Positions 17,143 through 26,334 of a stretch of 46,863 nt of DNA are shown piece by piece (position 1 is the first letter of the stretch; each line of letters opens with the position of its first letter). The translations under genes and the position numbers were made by a program. The notes beneath the pieces were generated by a model that was not told the DNA's origin, made no database searches, and saw only the letters and a list, made by a program, of their open reading frames with translations. The stretch is from Desulfocapsa sp. (GTDB lineage Bacteria > Desulfobacterota > Desulfobulbia > Desulfobulbales > Desulfocapsaceae): the NCBI GenBank assembly GCA_013792135.1, contig VMSP01000007.1, positions 1 through 46,863 of the forward strand. The letters are read 5' to 3'.

Positions 17143-19650
17143 TTAAATAACAATATTCACAAGCTTCTTCTGCACAATAATAATCTTTTTGACAGGTTTA
17201 TCCGCAATAATCTTCAGGATATTCTCGTCGTTCAACGCCTTTTCCTTAATCTCCTCATCACTGATATCCGCTGGAACCTGGAGACGGGAACGAACCTTGC
17301 CGTTGACCTGAAGGACGAGAGTCAGCTCCTCTTCTTTGGCCGCCTCGATGTCTAGTTGGGGCCACTGTTCCTGGTCAATGGGGCGGTGGTTACCAATCTG
17401 TTGCCACAATTCTGCGCAGAAATGGGGAACCATGGGGGAGAGCAAGAGGAGGATTGTTTGCACTGCTTCATGGATCAAAGCAGGTGTCACTGGCTCCCGA
17501 ATTTTGTCGCTTTCCAAGGGAGCAAGGGTGGTCAGGGTGTTGAACAGTTCCATGATCCCGCTGATGGCGGTGTTAAAATGGAAGTTGTTCTCGATGTTCA
17601 AGGTCACCCTCTGGATGGTCTGGTGGGTCTTGCGATGGAGGGCCTGGTCTGCCTCACAGCGGATCTCGATTTCCTTTTTTGTCGTCCGGGCCAGGAGCTC
17701 CTTGTGGCCCATAACATAGCGATAGATCCGGTTGAGAAAACGAAAGGAACCTTCCACGCCCTTGGCATTCCATTCCAGATCCTTTTCCGGTGGGGCGGCA
17801 AAAAGACTGAAGAGTCGCACCGTATCTGCCCCATATTCGTTGATCAGATCATTGGGGTCAACCACGTTGCCCTTGGATTTGGACATCTTGGAGCCATCCT
17901 TGATAACCATCCCCTGAGTCAGAAGGTTGGTGAAAGGTTCGTCAATGTCGAGGTATCCAAGATCGCGGAGAACTTTTGTGAAAAAACGGGAGTAAAGCAG
18001 ATGAAGGATGGCATGCTCCACTCCACCGATATACTGATCCACCGGCAGCCAGTGTAAGGCCTTGGCACGGTCTATGGGGGCTTCGGTATGGCGTGGGCAG
18101 GTATAACGGGCAAAATACCAGGAGGATTCCACAAAGGTGTCCATGGTATCGGTCTCACGCCGTGCCGCACCACCGCAGGCAGGGCAGGTGGTCGTAAGGA
18201 AGGAGTCGCGTTGATGCAGAGGGGCGCATGTATTCTCTGCTGCATCTGTGTCTTCCGGCAGAATCAGCGGCAACTGCTCCACAGGTACGGGCTGGACGCC
18301 GCATTTATCACAGTAAATCATGGGGATTGGAGCCCCCCAGTAACGCTGTCGGGAAATCCCCCAGTCGCGCAACCGATAGGAGGTATGGGGTGCGCCAAAA
18401 CCCTGCGCTGTGGCGTAATTGATAATTTCCTGTTTGGCCTCTGTTGAGGACATGGTGCTGAATGTGCCTGAGTCGGCCAGCAGACCTGGATCAATGGAGG
18501 CCGCCTCCATCATCTCTCCCGTGAGCGTTGTGCCTTCAGGAATCACAACTGGCTTGATGGGAAGGTCATATTTGCGGGCAAATTCAAAATCACGCTGGTC
18601 ATGTGCAGGTACAGCCATGACTGCCCCGGTGCCATATCCCATGAGGACAAAATTGGCCACATAGACCGGGACCTTGTCGCCGTTAAAGGGATTGATGCAG
18701 TATCTTCCAGTAAAGATGCCCTTTTTCTCCTGTTCATCGTCAGGCTTCTGTTGCTGCTTTTCCTGGATAATGGCGTGGATAAAGTCCCGGAGCTCTTTTT
18801 CCTGCGTCGATCCTTGGAGCAGGACCTCCACCAGAGGATGCTCAGCGGCAATAGACATGAAGGTCACGCCAAAGATGGTGTCAGGGCGGGTGGTGAATAT
18901 GGAAAGGAGCTCCTCACTTCCTTCAATTTTGAAATCACAGGTGAGGCCCTCTGATTTGCCAATCCAGTTGCGCTGCATGGTCACAACCTTGTCCGGCCAG
19001 CCGCTCAGTTTGTCAAGATCACGGAGAAGTTCCTCGGCGTAATCGGTGATCTTGAAAAACCAGCCATTCATCTGTCGGGGGGTAACAAGCTCATCGCAGC
19101 GCCAACAGGTCCCGTCAATAACCTGTTCATTGGCAAGTACGGTCTGGCAGGAATTGCACCAGTTGACCGTAGTGTTCTTCTGATAGGCGAGCCCTTTTTC
19201 GTACATCTGGAGGAAAAGGAGCTGCTCCCAGCGGTAATAGCCGGGGTTGCAGGTAGCAATTTCACGGTCCCAATCATAGGAAAGGCCGAGTTTGCGCAGT
19301 TGGTTGCGCATGTAATCAATGTTGTCATAGGTCCAGCGCGCCGGGTGGGTATTGTTTTTCCGGGCGGCATTTTCTGCGGGCAGACCAAAGGCATCCCAAC
19401 CCATGGGATGCAGGACATTGAACCCACGCAGTCGCTTATAACGGGCGATGACGTCCCCTATGGAATAATTACGGACGTGGCCCATGTGAATGCGTCCCGA
19501 AGGATAAGGGAACATCTCCAGGGCATAATATTTTTCACGTGGGTCGTCTTCAGAGACCTTGTAACTCTCATCCTTCTGCCAGAACTCCTGCCAGTTGGCT
19601 TCTATTGTTTTGAAATCATATCTGTTGTCTGATTCTGCAGTTGTGGACAT
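17143..19650 (-). CDS. leuS: Leucyl-tRNA synthetase
   Basis: 835 residues, a class I synthetase charging tRNA-Leu. The HIGH-type motif appears as PYPSGRIHMGHVRNY (about residue 48), the zinc-like module CNSCQTVLANEQV next, the CP1 editing domain with TTRPDTIFGVTF, a second Cys4 module (CDKCGVQPVPVEQLP and TCPACGG), the ESSWYFARY segment, and the KMSKS motif as DGSKMSKSKGNVVDP (about residue 585). The C-terminal domain is complete (VLQVNGKVRSRLQVP). No T-box or leader peptide was seen in the short upstream gap to dnaB. Confidence 0.97.
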   Translation of the reverse strand: MSTTAESDNRYDFKTIEANWQEFWQKDESYKVSEDDPREKYYALEMFPYPSGRIHMGHVRNYSIGDVIARYKRLRGFNVLHPMGWDAFGLPAENAARKNNTHPARWTYDNIDYMRNQLRKLGLSYDWDREIATCNPGYYRWEQLLFLQMYEKGLAYQKNTTVNWCNSCQTVLANEQVIDGTCWRCDELVTPRQMNGWFFKITDYAEELLRDLDKLSGWPDKVVTMQRNWIGKSEGLTCDFKIEGSEELLSIFTTRPDTIFGVTFMSIAAEHPLVEVLLQGSTQEKELRDFIHAIIQEKQQQKPDDEQEKKGIFTGRYCINPFNGDKVPVYVANFVLMGYGTGAVMAVPAHDQRDFEFARKYDLPIKPVVIPEGTTLTGEMMEAASIDPGLLADSGTFSTMSSTEAKQEIINYATAQGFGAPHTSYRLRDWGISRQRYWGAPIPMIYCDKCGVQPVPVEQLPLILPEDTDAAENTCAPLHQRDSFLTTTCPACGGAARRETDTMDTFVESSWYFARYTCPRHTEAPIDRAKALHWLPVDQYIGGVEHAILHLLYSRFFTKVLRDLGYLDIDEPFTNLLTQGMVIKDGSKMSKSKGNVVDPNDLINEYGADTVRLFSLFAAPPEKDLEWNAKGVEGSFRFLNRIYRYVMGHKELLARTTKKEIEIRCEADQALHRKTHQTIQRVTLNIENNFHFNTAISGIMELFNTLTTLAPLESDKIREPVTPALIHEAVQTILLLLSPMVPHFCAELWQQIGNHRPIDQEQWPQLDIEAAKEEELTLVLQVNGKVRSRLQVPADISDEEIKEKALNDENILKIIADKPVKKIIIVQKKLVNIVI

Positions 19651-19752
19651 GTTTGGGCCTCGGTGTAGAAAAAACTGGAAGGACTATGACTTGTTGTAAG
19701 ACTTTTCTCGATGAAATTGGCTGTTATGCAAGATCTTTTTCGAAGTCGGGGG

Positions 19753-21153
19753 TTAATAGCTATGGGGATCATCGTAGTGACTCATGTTCTCAAAGAGGGT
19801 GAATTCCTTGAGGAAGGTCAGTTTGAAGGTGCCGGTGGGACCGTTTCGCTGTTTACCGATGATGATCTCGGCACTGCCCTTTTCCGGATTATCCTCACTC
19901 TTATTGTACACCTCATCACGGTATATGAAACAGATTACATCGGCATCCTGCTCAATGGCTCCCGACTCACGGAGATCTGACATCATCGGTCGTTTGTCGG
20001 TGCGGCTTTCAAGTCCACGGTTGAGTTGTGACAGGGCCAAGACAGGAATCTTGAGTTCCTTGGCCATGGCCTTGAGTGACCGGGAGATCTCACTGATCTC
20101 CTGGGTTCGATTCTCAATGGAGTTACGGCCGCGCATGAGCTGCAGGTAGTCGACGAGAACCATACCGATATTATGCTGGGCTGCAAGCCTGCGGACCTTG
20201 GCCCTCATTTCAAGGACGGAAATGGCTGGCGTGTCATCAATATAGATGGGCGCATTTTCAAGCATGCCTACGGCTCTTGTCAGTTTGGGCCAGTCTTCGG
20301 GAAGCAACTTGCCGGTACGAACTCGCTGGGAATCTATGCGGCCGACAGAGCAGAGCAAACGCATGACCAGTTGCTCATGGGACATCTCAAGGCTGAAGAT
20401 GCCTACTCCAACATTGTCGACCAGCGCTACGTGCTGGGCAATATTCATGGCAAAAGCGGTCTTTCCCATGGAAGGGCGACCGGCAAGGATAATAAGATCA
20501 GAAGGCTGGAGACCGGCGGTCATCTTGTCCATCTCCACATATCCGGTTGCAGCACCCGTGATCAACTCTTTTCTTTCATAAAGCTTTTCAATGGTTTTAA
20601 AGGCGGCAGGAATTGCCTGGCCCATTGAGGTAAAGCCCTGGCTGCTTTTGGAACTGGCAATCTCGAAAATTGCCTGTTCCGCTTCATCCACCAGGCTGTC
20701 AATATCGCCCTGTTCGTCATAACAGCGTGAGGCGATCTCGGTGTTTACCTGGATCAGGTTTCTCAGTATAGCCTTCTGACGAATAATTCTGGCGTAATGA
20801 GCGAGATTGGAGGTAACCGGGACCATAGAGGTCAGCATGGCAAGGTATGCTGCGCCGCCAACTTCATCGAGCTTGTTGCTGTTTTTTAGCTGATTGGTAA
20901 CGGTGATCAGATCCTGGGGCTCATTTTTTTCAAAGAGCTGGATCATGGCCTCAAAGATCTGCTTATGGGCCGGACGATAGAAATTTGCAGGTTGCAGAAT
21001 CTCAAGAACTGTGCCGAGCGATTGATCCTTGAGAAGGATTGTGCCGAGTACAGATTGTTCAGCCTCAAGGTTCTGAGGGGGAACTCTGCCCCCAGGTGCG
21101 GTTGATGCAGGTGTGGTCATTGAATAGAACTCACTCATCTTGATTCTGACCAT
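19753..21153 (-). CDS. dnaB: Replicative DNA helicase DnaB
   Basis: 466 residues. N-terminal DnaB domain (PPQNLEAEQSVLGTILL), linker, then a RecA-type core with Walker A LAGRPSMGKTAFAMNIA, GIFSLEMSHEQL, VLVDYLQLMRG (Walker B) and LALSQLNRGLESRTDKRP. It unwinds DNA at the fork. No convincing ribosome site precedes ATG 21153; ATG 21138 is an alternative that would drop five residues. It is the last gene of the rpsF-rpsR-DUF2232-rplI-dnaB order found in many bacteria, though a 12-bp stem-loop lies between rplI and dnaB. leuS follows after about 100 bp in the same direction. Confidence 0.96.
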   Translation of the reverse strand: MVRIKMSEFYSMTTPASTAPGGRVPPQNLEAEQSVLGTILLKDQSLGTVLEILQPANFYRPAHKQIFEAMIQLFEKNEPQDLITVTNQLKNSNKLDEVGGAAYLAMLTSMVPVTSNLAHYARIIRQKAILRNLIQVNTEIASRCYDEQGDIDSLVDEAEQAIFEIASSKSSQGFTSMGQAIPAAFKTIEKLYERKELITGAATGYVEMDKMTAGLQPSDLIILAGRPSMGKTAFAMNIAQHVALVDNVGVGIFSLEMSHEQLVMRLLCSVGRIDSQRVRTGKLLPEDWPKLTRAVGMLENAPIYIDDTPAISVLEMRAKVRRLAAQHNIGMVLVDYLQLMRGRNSIENRTQEISEISRSLKAMAKELKIPVLALSQLNRGLESRTDKRPMMSDLRESGAIEQDADVICFIYRDEVYNKSEDNPEKGSAEIIIGKQRNGPTGTFKLTFLKEFTLFENMSHYDDPHSY

Positions 21154-21174
21154 GAAAGAAAGAGGGTGTAAAAT

Positions 21175-21218
21175 AACAACACACCGAAGAGGAATGGGTC
21201 CCTATACGGTGTGTTGTT
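21175..21218 (-). terminator. Stem-loop between rplI and dnaB
   Basis: Arms AACAACACACCG (21175-21186) and CGGTGTGTTGTT (21207-21218) are exact complements around a 20-nt loop. Read leftward, a short T-rich stretch (ATTTTAC) follows. It may attenuate transcription between the ribosomal-protein part of the operon and dnaB, or lie in the dnaB leader. Confidence 0.55.
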
Positions 21219-21451
21219 TTGCAAGCAATAGAGCTTGATAGAACAAACTTGTCGTTTAAGAATAACTGGAACATTATAATAAACGGCATGTCATACGGTT
21301 AAGAAATGAAACACAGAAAAATACTGAAGAGGAACCGAGACGAAACAAACATGAATTCCATGATCATCCGCTATGACTCCTCTTACTGCTTTTACCATTC
21401 AGATGCAGTTCATATTGTAGGCAAGTGGTTTATCTCAAAACCGTCACTCAA

Positions 21452-21907
21452 TTATGCCTTCTCAATAGTTGGCACGATCTTGACTGTGATATCAGTGGAC
21501 ATTTGAAAACCAACCTTGACAGGAACTGTAAACTCACCGAGGGTTTTGATGGGATCGGCAAGAACAATCTGCTTCTTGTCTATAACAATGTCCATCTCTG
21601 CCAATTTCTGGTGAATGTCGGTGCTGGTGATGGAACCAAACAGCCTGGAATCATCTCCTGAGAGCTGAGCAATGGTGATGGTGATTCCAGCCAGTTTTTT
21701 GGAGAGTGACTCTGCCTGCTGACGTTGCTGTTCAAGTTTTGCCTTAATGGTGGCAAGATTACGGTCCAGAATTGACTTGTTCTGGGCGTTGGCCAGAACC
21801 GCCTTGCCCTGTGGCAGCAGATAGTTGCGTCCATATCCTGGCTTTACGATGACAATGGCACCTTCCTGGCCAAGGGTGCTTATGGTTTCTTTCAATATAA
21901 GTTCCAT
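21452..21907 (-). CDS. rplI: 50S ribosomal protein L9
   Basis: 151 residues, start preceded by AAGGAG. The N-terminal rRNA-binding domain shows MELILKETISTLGQEGAIV and the signature VKPGYGRNYLLPQGKAVLA. A long connecting helix (NLATIKAKLEQQRQQAE) and the C-terminal domain (DDSRLFGSITSTDIHQKL) follow. It is part of the large ribosomal subunit. It sits between the DUF2232 membrane protein gene and dnaB in the usual order. Confidence 0.97.
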   Translation of the reverse strand: MELILKETISTLGQEGAIVIVKPGYGRNYLLPQGKAVLANAQNKSILDRNLATIKAKLEQQRQQAESLSKKLAGITITIAQLSGDDSRLFGSITSTDIHQKLAEMDIVIDKKQIVLADPIKTLGEFTVPVKVGFQMSTDITVKIVPTIEKA

Positions 21908-21954
21908 GGTGTTGCTCCTTAATGGTGTTTGCGTTCTGATTCGCAGAAATGCCT

Positions 21955-22929
21955 TTATAAAGTATCTTCCTGATTCGAATCCTGACTACTTAGATGTCGT
22001 AAGTCAAACCAGACATCAGCGAGCCCGATCACTGATAAAAAAATGGTTCCCAATGATTGAAAAATAATAATCACATAGAGAAGGGAACGTATGAGTAAAG
22101 GGACTTTCCACTTATTTAAAAAAAAGAGGGCAATGGAAAGTCCCTGGAAACAGTAAATTACACTTGCAATCAATAACAGATTAAAACCAATAGTTCTGAC
22201 CATTGGTACAGGCAGCAGAGCCATAATTGCTGCTGCGATGACTGTCCATATAAGCTTCTCCGGCAGATGCCAGTATTGATAGTCTGGCCAAGCACTATGT
22301 CCGGTATGTCTAGTGACTAACCTGTTGCCGAGCACCATGGCCAACCATACTATAAATAAGGCAATACTGGTCAAGATTGCCGGCATGAATTGGGTCATCC
22401 TCTCTTTTATCTGCGAAAAGGTCTGACTCAACAGATAAAAAGAGTCTGCCGGGATTTTTTCATTCTCCTGATACAACTTCAAGGCCTCATCTATTCCCTG
22501 ATTCATTGACAACAGGAGCGTAGAATAGGGATGGCTTCCTTCTATAATGGCAATTATACCGGAAAAAAGAAACCATGACAGGCTTAAAACAACAACCCCC
22601 TTGAACCCTGTAAGGGCTGGCGTTTCGGCTTGAAAAGCCGAACGAGCCAATATTAAACCGGTGGGAATCATGGTCAGGCCAAGCATCATCTGGCTTGCCA
22701 CCTGTAATAACGCCCCTATTACAAGAGCGATAAGTAGTCCATGGAGGAGGTATTTGCCGCCACTGTTCCAACCGTATCTGTAGAGATAGTAAAAAACAAG
22801 TAACGGTACAACACAATACATCCAGCCAAAAACAGCGCTCTGTAGAGCGGGTAGCAGAAAACCCCCTGTCACGATGAAGATATGTTTGAATATTTTCATC
22901 CCGTCAGGGATTTCTGGCTCCTGGGTCAT
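21955..22929 (-). CDS. DUF2232 (YybS-like) integral membrane protein
   Basis: 324 residues with about eight hydrophobic segments, for example LLHGLLIALVIGALLQVAS and LTSIALFIVWLAMVLG. A cytoplasmic loop of about 50 residues in the middle contains IDEALKLYQENEKIP and FSQIKERMTQFMP. Position between rpsR and rplI and topology match DUF2232, a family often found in this ribosomal operon and of unknown function. The start is 25 bp after the rpsR stop region, so it is co-transcribed. Confidence 0.8.
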   Translation of the reverse strand: MTQEPEIPDGMKIFKHIFIVTGGFLLPALQSAVFGWMYCVVPLLVFYYLYRYGWNSGGKYLLHGLLIALVIGALLQVASQMMLGLTMIPTGLILARSAFQAETPALTGFKGVVVLSLSWFLFSGIIAIIEGSHPYSTLLLSMNQGIDEALKLYQENEKIPADSFYLLSQTFSQIKERMTQFMPAILTSIALFIVWLAMVLGNRLVTRHTGHSAWPDYQYWHLPEKLIWTVIAAAIMALLPVPMVRTIGFNLLLIASVIYCFQGLSIALFFLNKWKVPLLIRSLLYVIIIFQSLGTIFLSVIGLADVWFDLRHLSSQDSNQEDTL

Positions 22930-22953
22930 GGTTTTAATACGCCCGAATTCCTT

Positions 22954-23196
22954 TTATCTCGGTATTGAACCGGTGTAGGGTAACAGAGCAATCTGACGTG
23001 CTCTTTTTATGGCTTCACATAACTGTCGCTGATGGGTGGCGCAGGTGCCGGAAATACGACGAGGCATGATCTTGCCACGCTCTGAAATAAAATAACGTAT
23101 TGTCTTCAAGTCTTTATAGTCAATTACCGTTTCCTGGTCGGTGGTGCAGAACCTGCAGACCTTTTTTCGTGCAAAAACGCGTTTTATAGGAGGCAT
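22954..23196 (-). CDS. rpsR: 30S ribosomal protein S18
   Basis: 80 residues. The core [40 protein letters not shown] and the end [10 protein letters not shown] are diagnostic. The N-terminus has KVCRFCTTD, a CxxC variant known in many non-enteric S18 proteins. It binds 16S rRNA together with S6, encoded next door. Confidence 0.97.
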   Translation of the reverse strand: MPPIKRVFARKKVCRFCTTDQETVIDYKDLKTIRYFISERGKIMPRRISGTCATHQRQLCEAIKRARQIALLPYTGSIPR

Positions 23197-23246
23197 TTGA
23201 GTTTCCTGTATATTTATTTGGTTATGAATGGGATGAGATCGTGTTT

Positions 23247-23660
23247 TTATTCGTCAGAATCGTTTGTGTCATCATCTTCAGAATTCTCATTCTCTTCAGA
23301 CTCCCCGGATTCTTTAGCGGATTGGCGTGTTGCTATCTCAACCTTGGCCTGTTCGATCTTTTCTGCCGTGATATCTTTTGCCAGTTTGACGGTCATATAT
23401 TTGAGGATAGCGTCATTAATCCTGAATTTCCGCTCCATCTCCAATACTGCAGCGGGTTCAGTCGCATAATCACAATAGATATAAGTACCCTGGGTCTCTT
23501 TTTTGATCAGATAAGCGAATTTTCGCAGACCCCAGCGGTCAAGGTGAATGATGGTTCCGCCTTCGCTCTGAATGATACCATTTGCATTGTCAATAATCGT
23601 GTTGATCTCTTCTTCTCCAAGATTTGGTCGAAGAATATAGATCGTTTCGTACCTGCGCAT
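23247..23660 (-). CDS. rpsF: 30S ribosomal protein S6
   Basis: 137 residues, start preceded by [28 protein letters not shown], the GxRKLAY-like [18 protein letters not shown] and the domain end up to residue 100 are typical. The tail from about 105 on is strongly acidic ([16 protein letters not shown]), longer than the minimal protein but common in this group. It is the first gene of the ribosomal operon. Confidence 0.97.
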   Translation of the reverse strand: MRRYETIYILRPNLGEEEINTIIDNANGIIQSEGGTIIHLDRWGLRKFAYLIKKETQGTYIYCDYATEPAAVLEMERKFRINDAILKYMTVKLAKDITAEKIEQAKVEIATRQSAKESGESEENENSEDDDTNDSDE

Positions 23661-23838
23661 GTGTTCCTCCTCGTGGACCCATGATTGTCGGGATCTGTTA
23701 TCCCTGATTTTCGGCTCTCGTCAAAGTTATAGAAAAGAGCGAAGAGGTATCTGTCTGGCACCATTGCCGGACAGGGGGTGTCAATACTTCAACACCGTAT
23801 AGAAAAATAAGTATAAATACATCGGCTCTTCAGCCGTG
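23661..23838 (-). promoter_or_regulatory. rpsF operon leader with stem-loop (possible S6:S18 autoregulatory site)
   Basis: Read leftward, the leader contains CTGTCCGGCAATGGTGCCAG followed by ACAG at about 23749-23772, which folds with CTGTC/GACAG and GGCA/TGCC arms and leaves unpaired bases beside CCGG. S6:S18 leaders in other bacteria use a hairpin with a CCG bulge, so this is a candidate; a structural model comparison was not possible. TTGACA at about 23779-23784 on the same strand could be a -35 element. A small hairpin CGGCT-GAAG-AGCCG at 23823-23836 may end the upstream mazG transcript. Confidence 0.35.
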
Positions 23839-24234
23839 TCAATTTGTTTTTTTCTCTTTTTCCTGAGATTTGATGGCTCGCCACTGTTTCTCAAGCTCTT
23901 CTTCTGTGCCTTTTTCGCCATCGGCAAAGACATGGGGGTGTCTTCGGATCATTTTTTCATTGATGTTTCTGAGGATGTCCTGAAGGGTAAAAGTACCATT
24001 TTTTTTGTTGATTTCGGCCATGAGAATTACAAGAAAGAGCATGTCCCCAAGCTCTTCGCAGAGATTTTCCGGGTCATTGTTGTCGATGGCGGTGATAATT
24101 TCGGCAAATTCCTCTCTGAAATATTTTTTCAGGCTGAGGGTTGATTGCTTCTGGTCCCATGGACATCCGTCAGGCCCTAGCAGAGAGCGCACGGTGTGCA
24201 GCAGGAGAGAAAAGTGATGTGCATCAGTTGGCAT
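23839..24234 (-). CDS. MazG-type nucleotide pyrophosphohydrolase
   Basis: 131 residues, about one MazG domain. The start LLHTVRSLLGPDGCPWDQKQ matches the CPWDxxQTH motif with S replacing TH. The metal-binding acidic residues are in FREEFAEIITAIDNNDPENL (ExxE) and ELGDMLFLVILMAEI (ExxD). The end contains RRHPHVFAD, the family signature. It would hydrolyse nucleoside triphosphates to monophosphates and pyrophosphate. E. coli MazG has two such domains; this is a single-domain form. It lies just upstream of rpsF in the same direction. Confidence 0.88.
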   Translation of the reverse strand: MPTDAHHFSLLLHTVRSLLGPDGCPWDQKQSTLSLKKYFREEFAEIITAIDNNDPENLCEELGDMLFLVILMAEINKKNGTFTLQDILRNINEKMIRRHPHVFADGEKGTEEELEKQWRAIKSQEKEKKTN

Positions 24235-24313
24235 GGAGTTGTGTTCTATGGAGGAAGTATGGAGATGGCTGAATCTTGTCTGCGATTTGGAAGGTGAATT
24301 CTTTTTATCAATC

Positions 24314-24958
24314 CTATCTGTAAGCCAGTCGTGTTTTCTTTTGTTGGAGCAGGCAGAGATAGTAGCCGTTTACCTTGCCGATAAGTTCATGAGTTTCCAG
24401 GTAGGGGGCGTATTGACCCTGCTTCAACTCTTTGATGTTTTCCCCGGCATTCCAGGCCGAGAGTACAAGGGCAAGGTGGCCGTTAAATTTATAATTGTAT
24501 TTGGCGATCAGGTAACAGGTGAGCAGGATATTGACTTCCGGATCAAAGAGATCTTCTTCGCTGAGAGTGCTTAGTCTGGACCGGCTGATATTATGGAAAT
24601 CGACGGTGCCCTTTGAGAGCTCACGGCCGGCTTCTATCCCGGTGCTGGGGATAATCTGACCCAGTCCCCTGGCGTTCTTGCTGGAGATGGCTATGGGGTT
24701 GGCATCGGATTCCGCCAGAATCAGGGCGCGAATGAAATCAGGGCTGACCTTGTGTCGGGGTTGAAAAAAGGTGAAGCCGGCAAAATATTCAATGAGGCCA
24801 TGGTAACGGCCTATTTTGTTGAGGCGTTCGGCGGAAAGATTGACATCCTTGTACTTATTGATAGAGCTTGCAAGTTCGCTGCGTCCGGATATTGGGATGA
24901 GAAGCAAGGTGCAGATAATGAACAGGTGGACAAGAGTTTTCAGGGAACGTTTCGCCAT
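24314..24958 (-). CDS. Lytic transglycosylase (SLT domain)
   Basis: 214 residues with an N-terminal signal peptide (LVHLFIICTLLLIPISG). The catalytic domain shows FIRALILAESDANPIAIS with the catalytic Glu, SKNARGLGQIIPSTG (the usual GLMQ motif as GLGQ) and LSAWNAGE, matching the AYNAG motif. It cleaves peptidoglycan glycan strands in the periplasm. The start has AAGGAT before it, and the gene begins 3 bp after the aminopeptidase stop, so the two share a transcript. Confidence 0.85.
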   Translation of the reverse strand: MAKRSLKTLVHLFIICTLLLIPISGRSELASSINKYKDVNLSAERLNKIGRYHGLIEYFAGFTFFQPRHKVSPDFIRALILAESDANPIAISSKNARGLGQIIPSTGIEAGRELSKGTVDFHNISRSRLSTLSEEDLFDPEVNILLTCYLIAKYNYKFNGHLALVLSAWNAGENIKELKQGQYAPYLETHELIGKVNGYYLCLLQQKKTRLAYR

Positions 24959-24961
24959 TGT

Positions 24962-26284
24962 TTATCCTTCAGTCTGTGGGAGGCGTTCCCGGGTGAGAAA
25001 ACGGTTGATCGTTCTGCACAGCAGGAAAGGATCGTGGCTGCCGGTCATCTCCCGGATGGAGTGCATTGCGAGTGTCGGGGCACCAATGTCGACCGTGGGG
25101 ATTCCCAGGAGTGCTGAGGTATGGGGGCCTATGGTACTGCCACAGGCCATGTCGCTGCGCATGACAAAATCCTGGGTGGCAACCCCAGCTTCGGCGGCAA
25201 TTATTTTATAGATGGCCCCGCTGATGCTGGTGGTCGCGTAGCTCTGATTGGCATTGCTTTTGATCACTGGGCCATGGTTCAGCAGTGGGGTATGCTCCGG
25301 GTCTGACTTGTCACTGAAGTTCGGGTGGATGCCGTGGGCGTTGTCCATGGAGATAAAAAATGATCCACGCAGGGTACGATCTCTGGTGACTGGATCCGGC
25401 ATGATCCGTCCCAGCATTGAGTGGAGAAATGAGCCCTTGGCACCGGCGGCAGTGAGAGAACCGATTTCCTCATGATTGTTGCAGATCAGCAGACGATTAG
25501 TGTCCGCTTTTGTATCCTTTAGAGTTTCGATCATGGCGGAGAATCCTACAAAACAACTGAGCAGATTGTCAAGGCGACTGGCGGTGATAAATTCGTTGCC
25601 AATCCCAAGATAAGAGGGCGGCTGACAGTCGTAGCAAAACAGGTCGAAACTAATGATGGCTTCAACCTGTTTGTCCGAGTGTTCCTTCTTTATCTGTTCG
25701 GCAAGAATAGATGAAAGGTTTAGCGAGTCATCTTCTGTTATCTGGGAGAGAATGGGGACCAGTTCTTTTTGTTTGTCGATGGCGTGGCCTTTATTGGCCT
25801 CGCGATCAAAGTGGATGGCCAGGCTGGGGATTGTTGCCACCGGGCGTTTGAAATCGATAAGCAGGGTTAGTAACGCACCCTCTGTTGTCGTGCAGACCAC
25901 TCTTCCGGCAATGGAAAGCTCTCTGTCAAACCAGGTGGTCAGTAGCGGTCCGCCATACACCTCGACCCCGAGCTGGAAAAAAGAGTGTGATGTCTTACCG
26001 GCAAGCGGCTTTATCTGGAGTGCCGGGCTGTCTGTATGGCTGCCCATAATCCTGAAACCTTGATCTTGAACATTCGTTGAGGCCAGGGTGAAAGCGGCAA
26101 GTGCTCCGTTATCTCTGATAATGAAATAGGAATTGCCAGGCGCAAGATGCCATGCGTCGGTCTCAAAAAGCTGTTGGAAGCCAGCGTCGCGCAATTTCGC
26201 GGCCATGAATGAGACTGCGTGAAAAGGAGTGGGAGATGTCTGGAGGAACTGGAAAAAATCCTGGTTGAAACGGTCTTCCTGCAT
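24962..26284 (-). CDS. M18 family zinc aminopeptidase
   Basis: 440 residues of the aspartyl-aminopeptidase (DNPEP/ApeB) family. Zinc ligands and the catalytic Glu are in IMGSHTDSPAL, SRLDNLLSC, NNHEEIGSLTAAGA, SDMACGSTIGPH and APTLAMHSIREM. It removes N-terminal residues from peptides in the cytoplasm, often preferring acidic ones. Length fits bacterial members. It is followed by the lytic transglycosylase gene after 3 bp. Confidence 0.93.
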   Translation of the reverse strand: MQEDRFNQDFFQFLQTSPTPFHAVSFMAAKLRDAGFQQLFETDAWHLAPGNSYFIIRDNGALAAFTLASTNVQDQGFRIMGSHTDSPALQIKPLAGKTSHSFFQLGVEVYGGPLLTTWFDRELSIAGRVVCTTTEGALLTLLIDFKRPVATIPSLAIHFDREANKGHAIDKQKELVPILSQITEDDSLNLSSILAEQIKKEHSDKQVEAIISFDLFCYDCQPPSYLGIGNEFITASRLDNLLSCFVGFSAMIETLKDTKADTNRLLICNNHEEIGSLTAAGAKGSFLHSMLGRIMPDPVTRDRTLRGSFFISMDNAHGIHPNFSDKSDPEHTPLLNHGPVIKSNANQSYATTSISGAIYKIIAAEAGVATQDFVMRSDMACGSTIGPHTSALLGIPTVDIGAPTLAMHSIREMTGSHDPFLLCRTINRFLTRERLPQTEG

Positions 26285-26334
26285 GTTTTTATTGCTCTCT
26301 GCTTTGTCAGGTTTTAGCCTTGGTCTGTCTAGTG

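Noticed and set aside
21306-21506. Short plus-strand open frame in the rplI-dnaB gap
   Set aside because: It overlaps the end of rplI on the other strand and has no ribosome site or family similarity.
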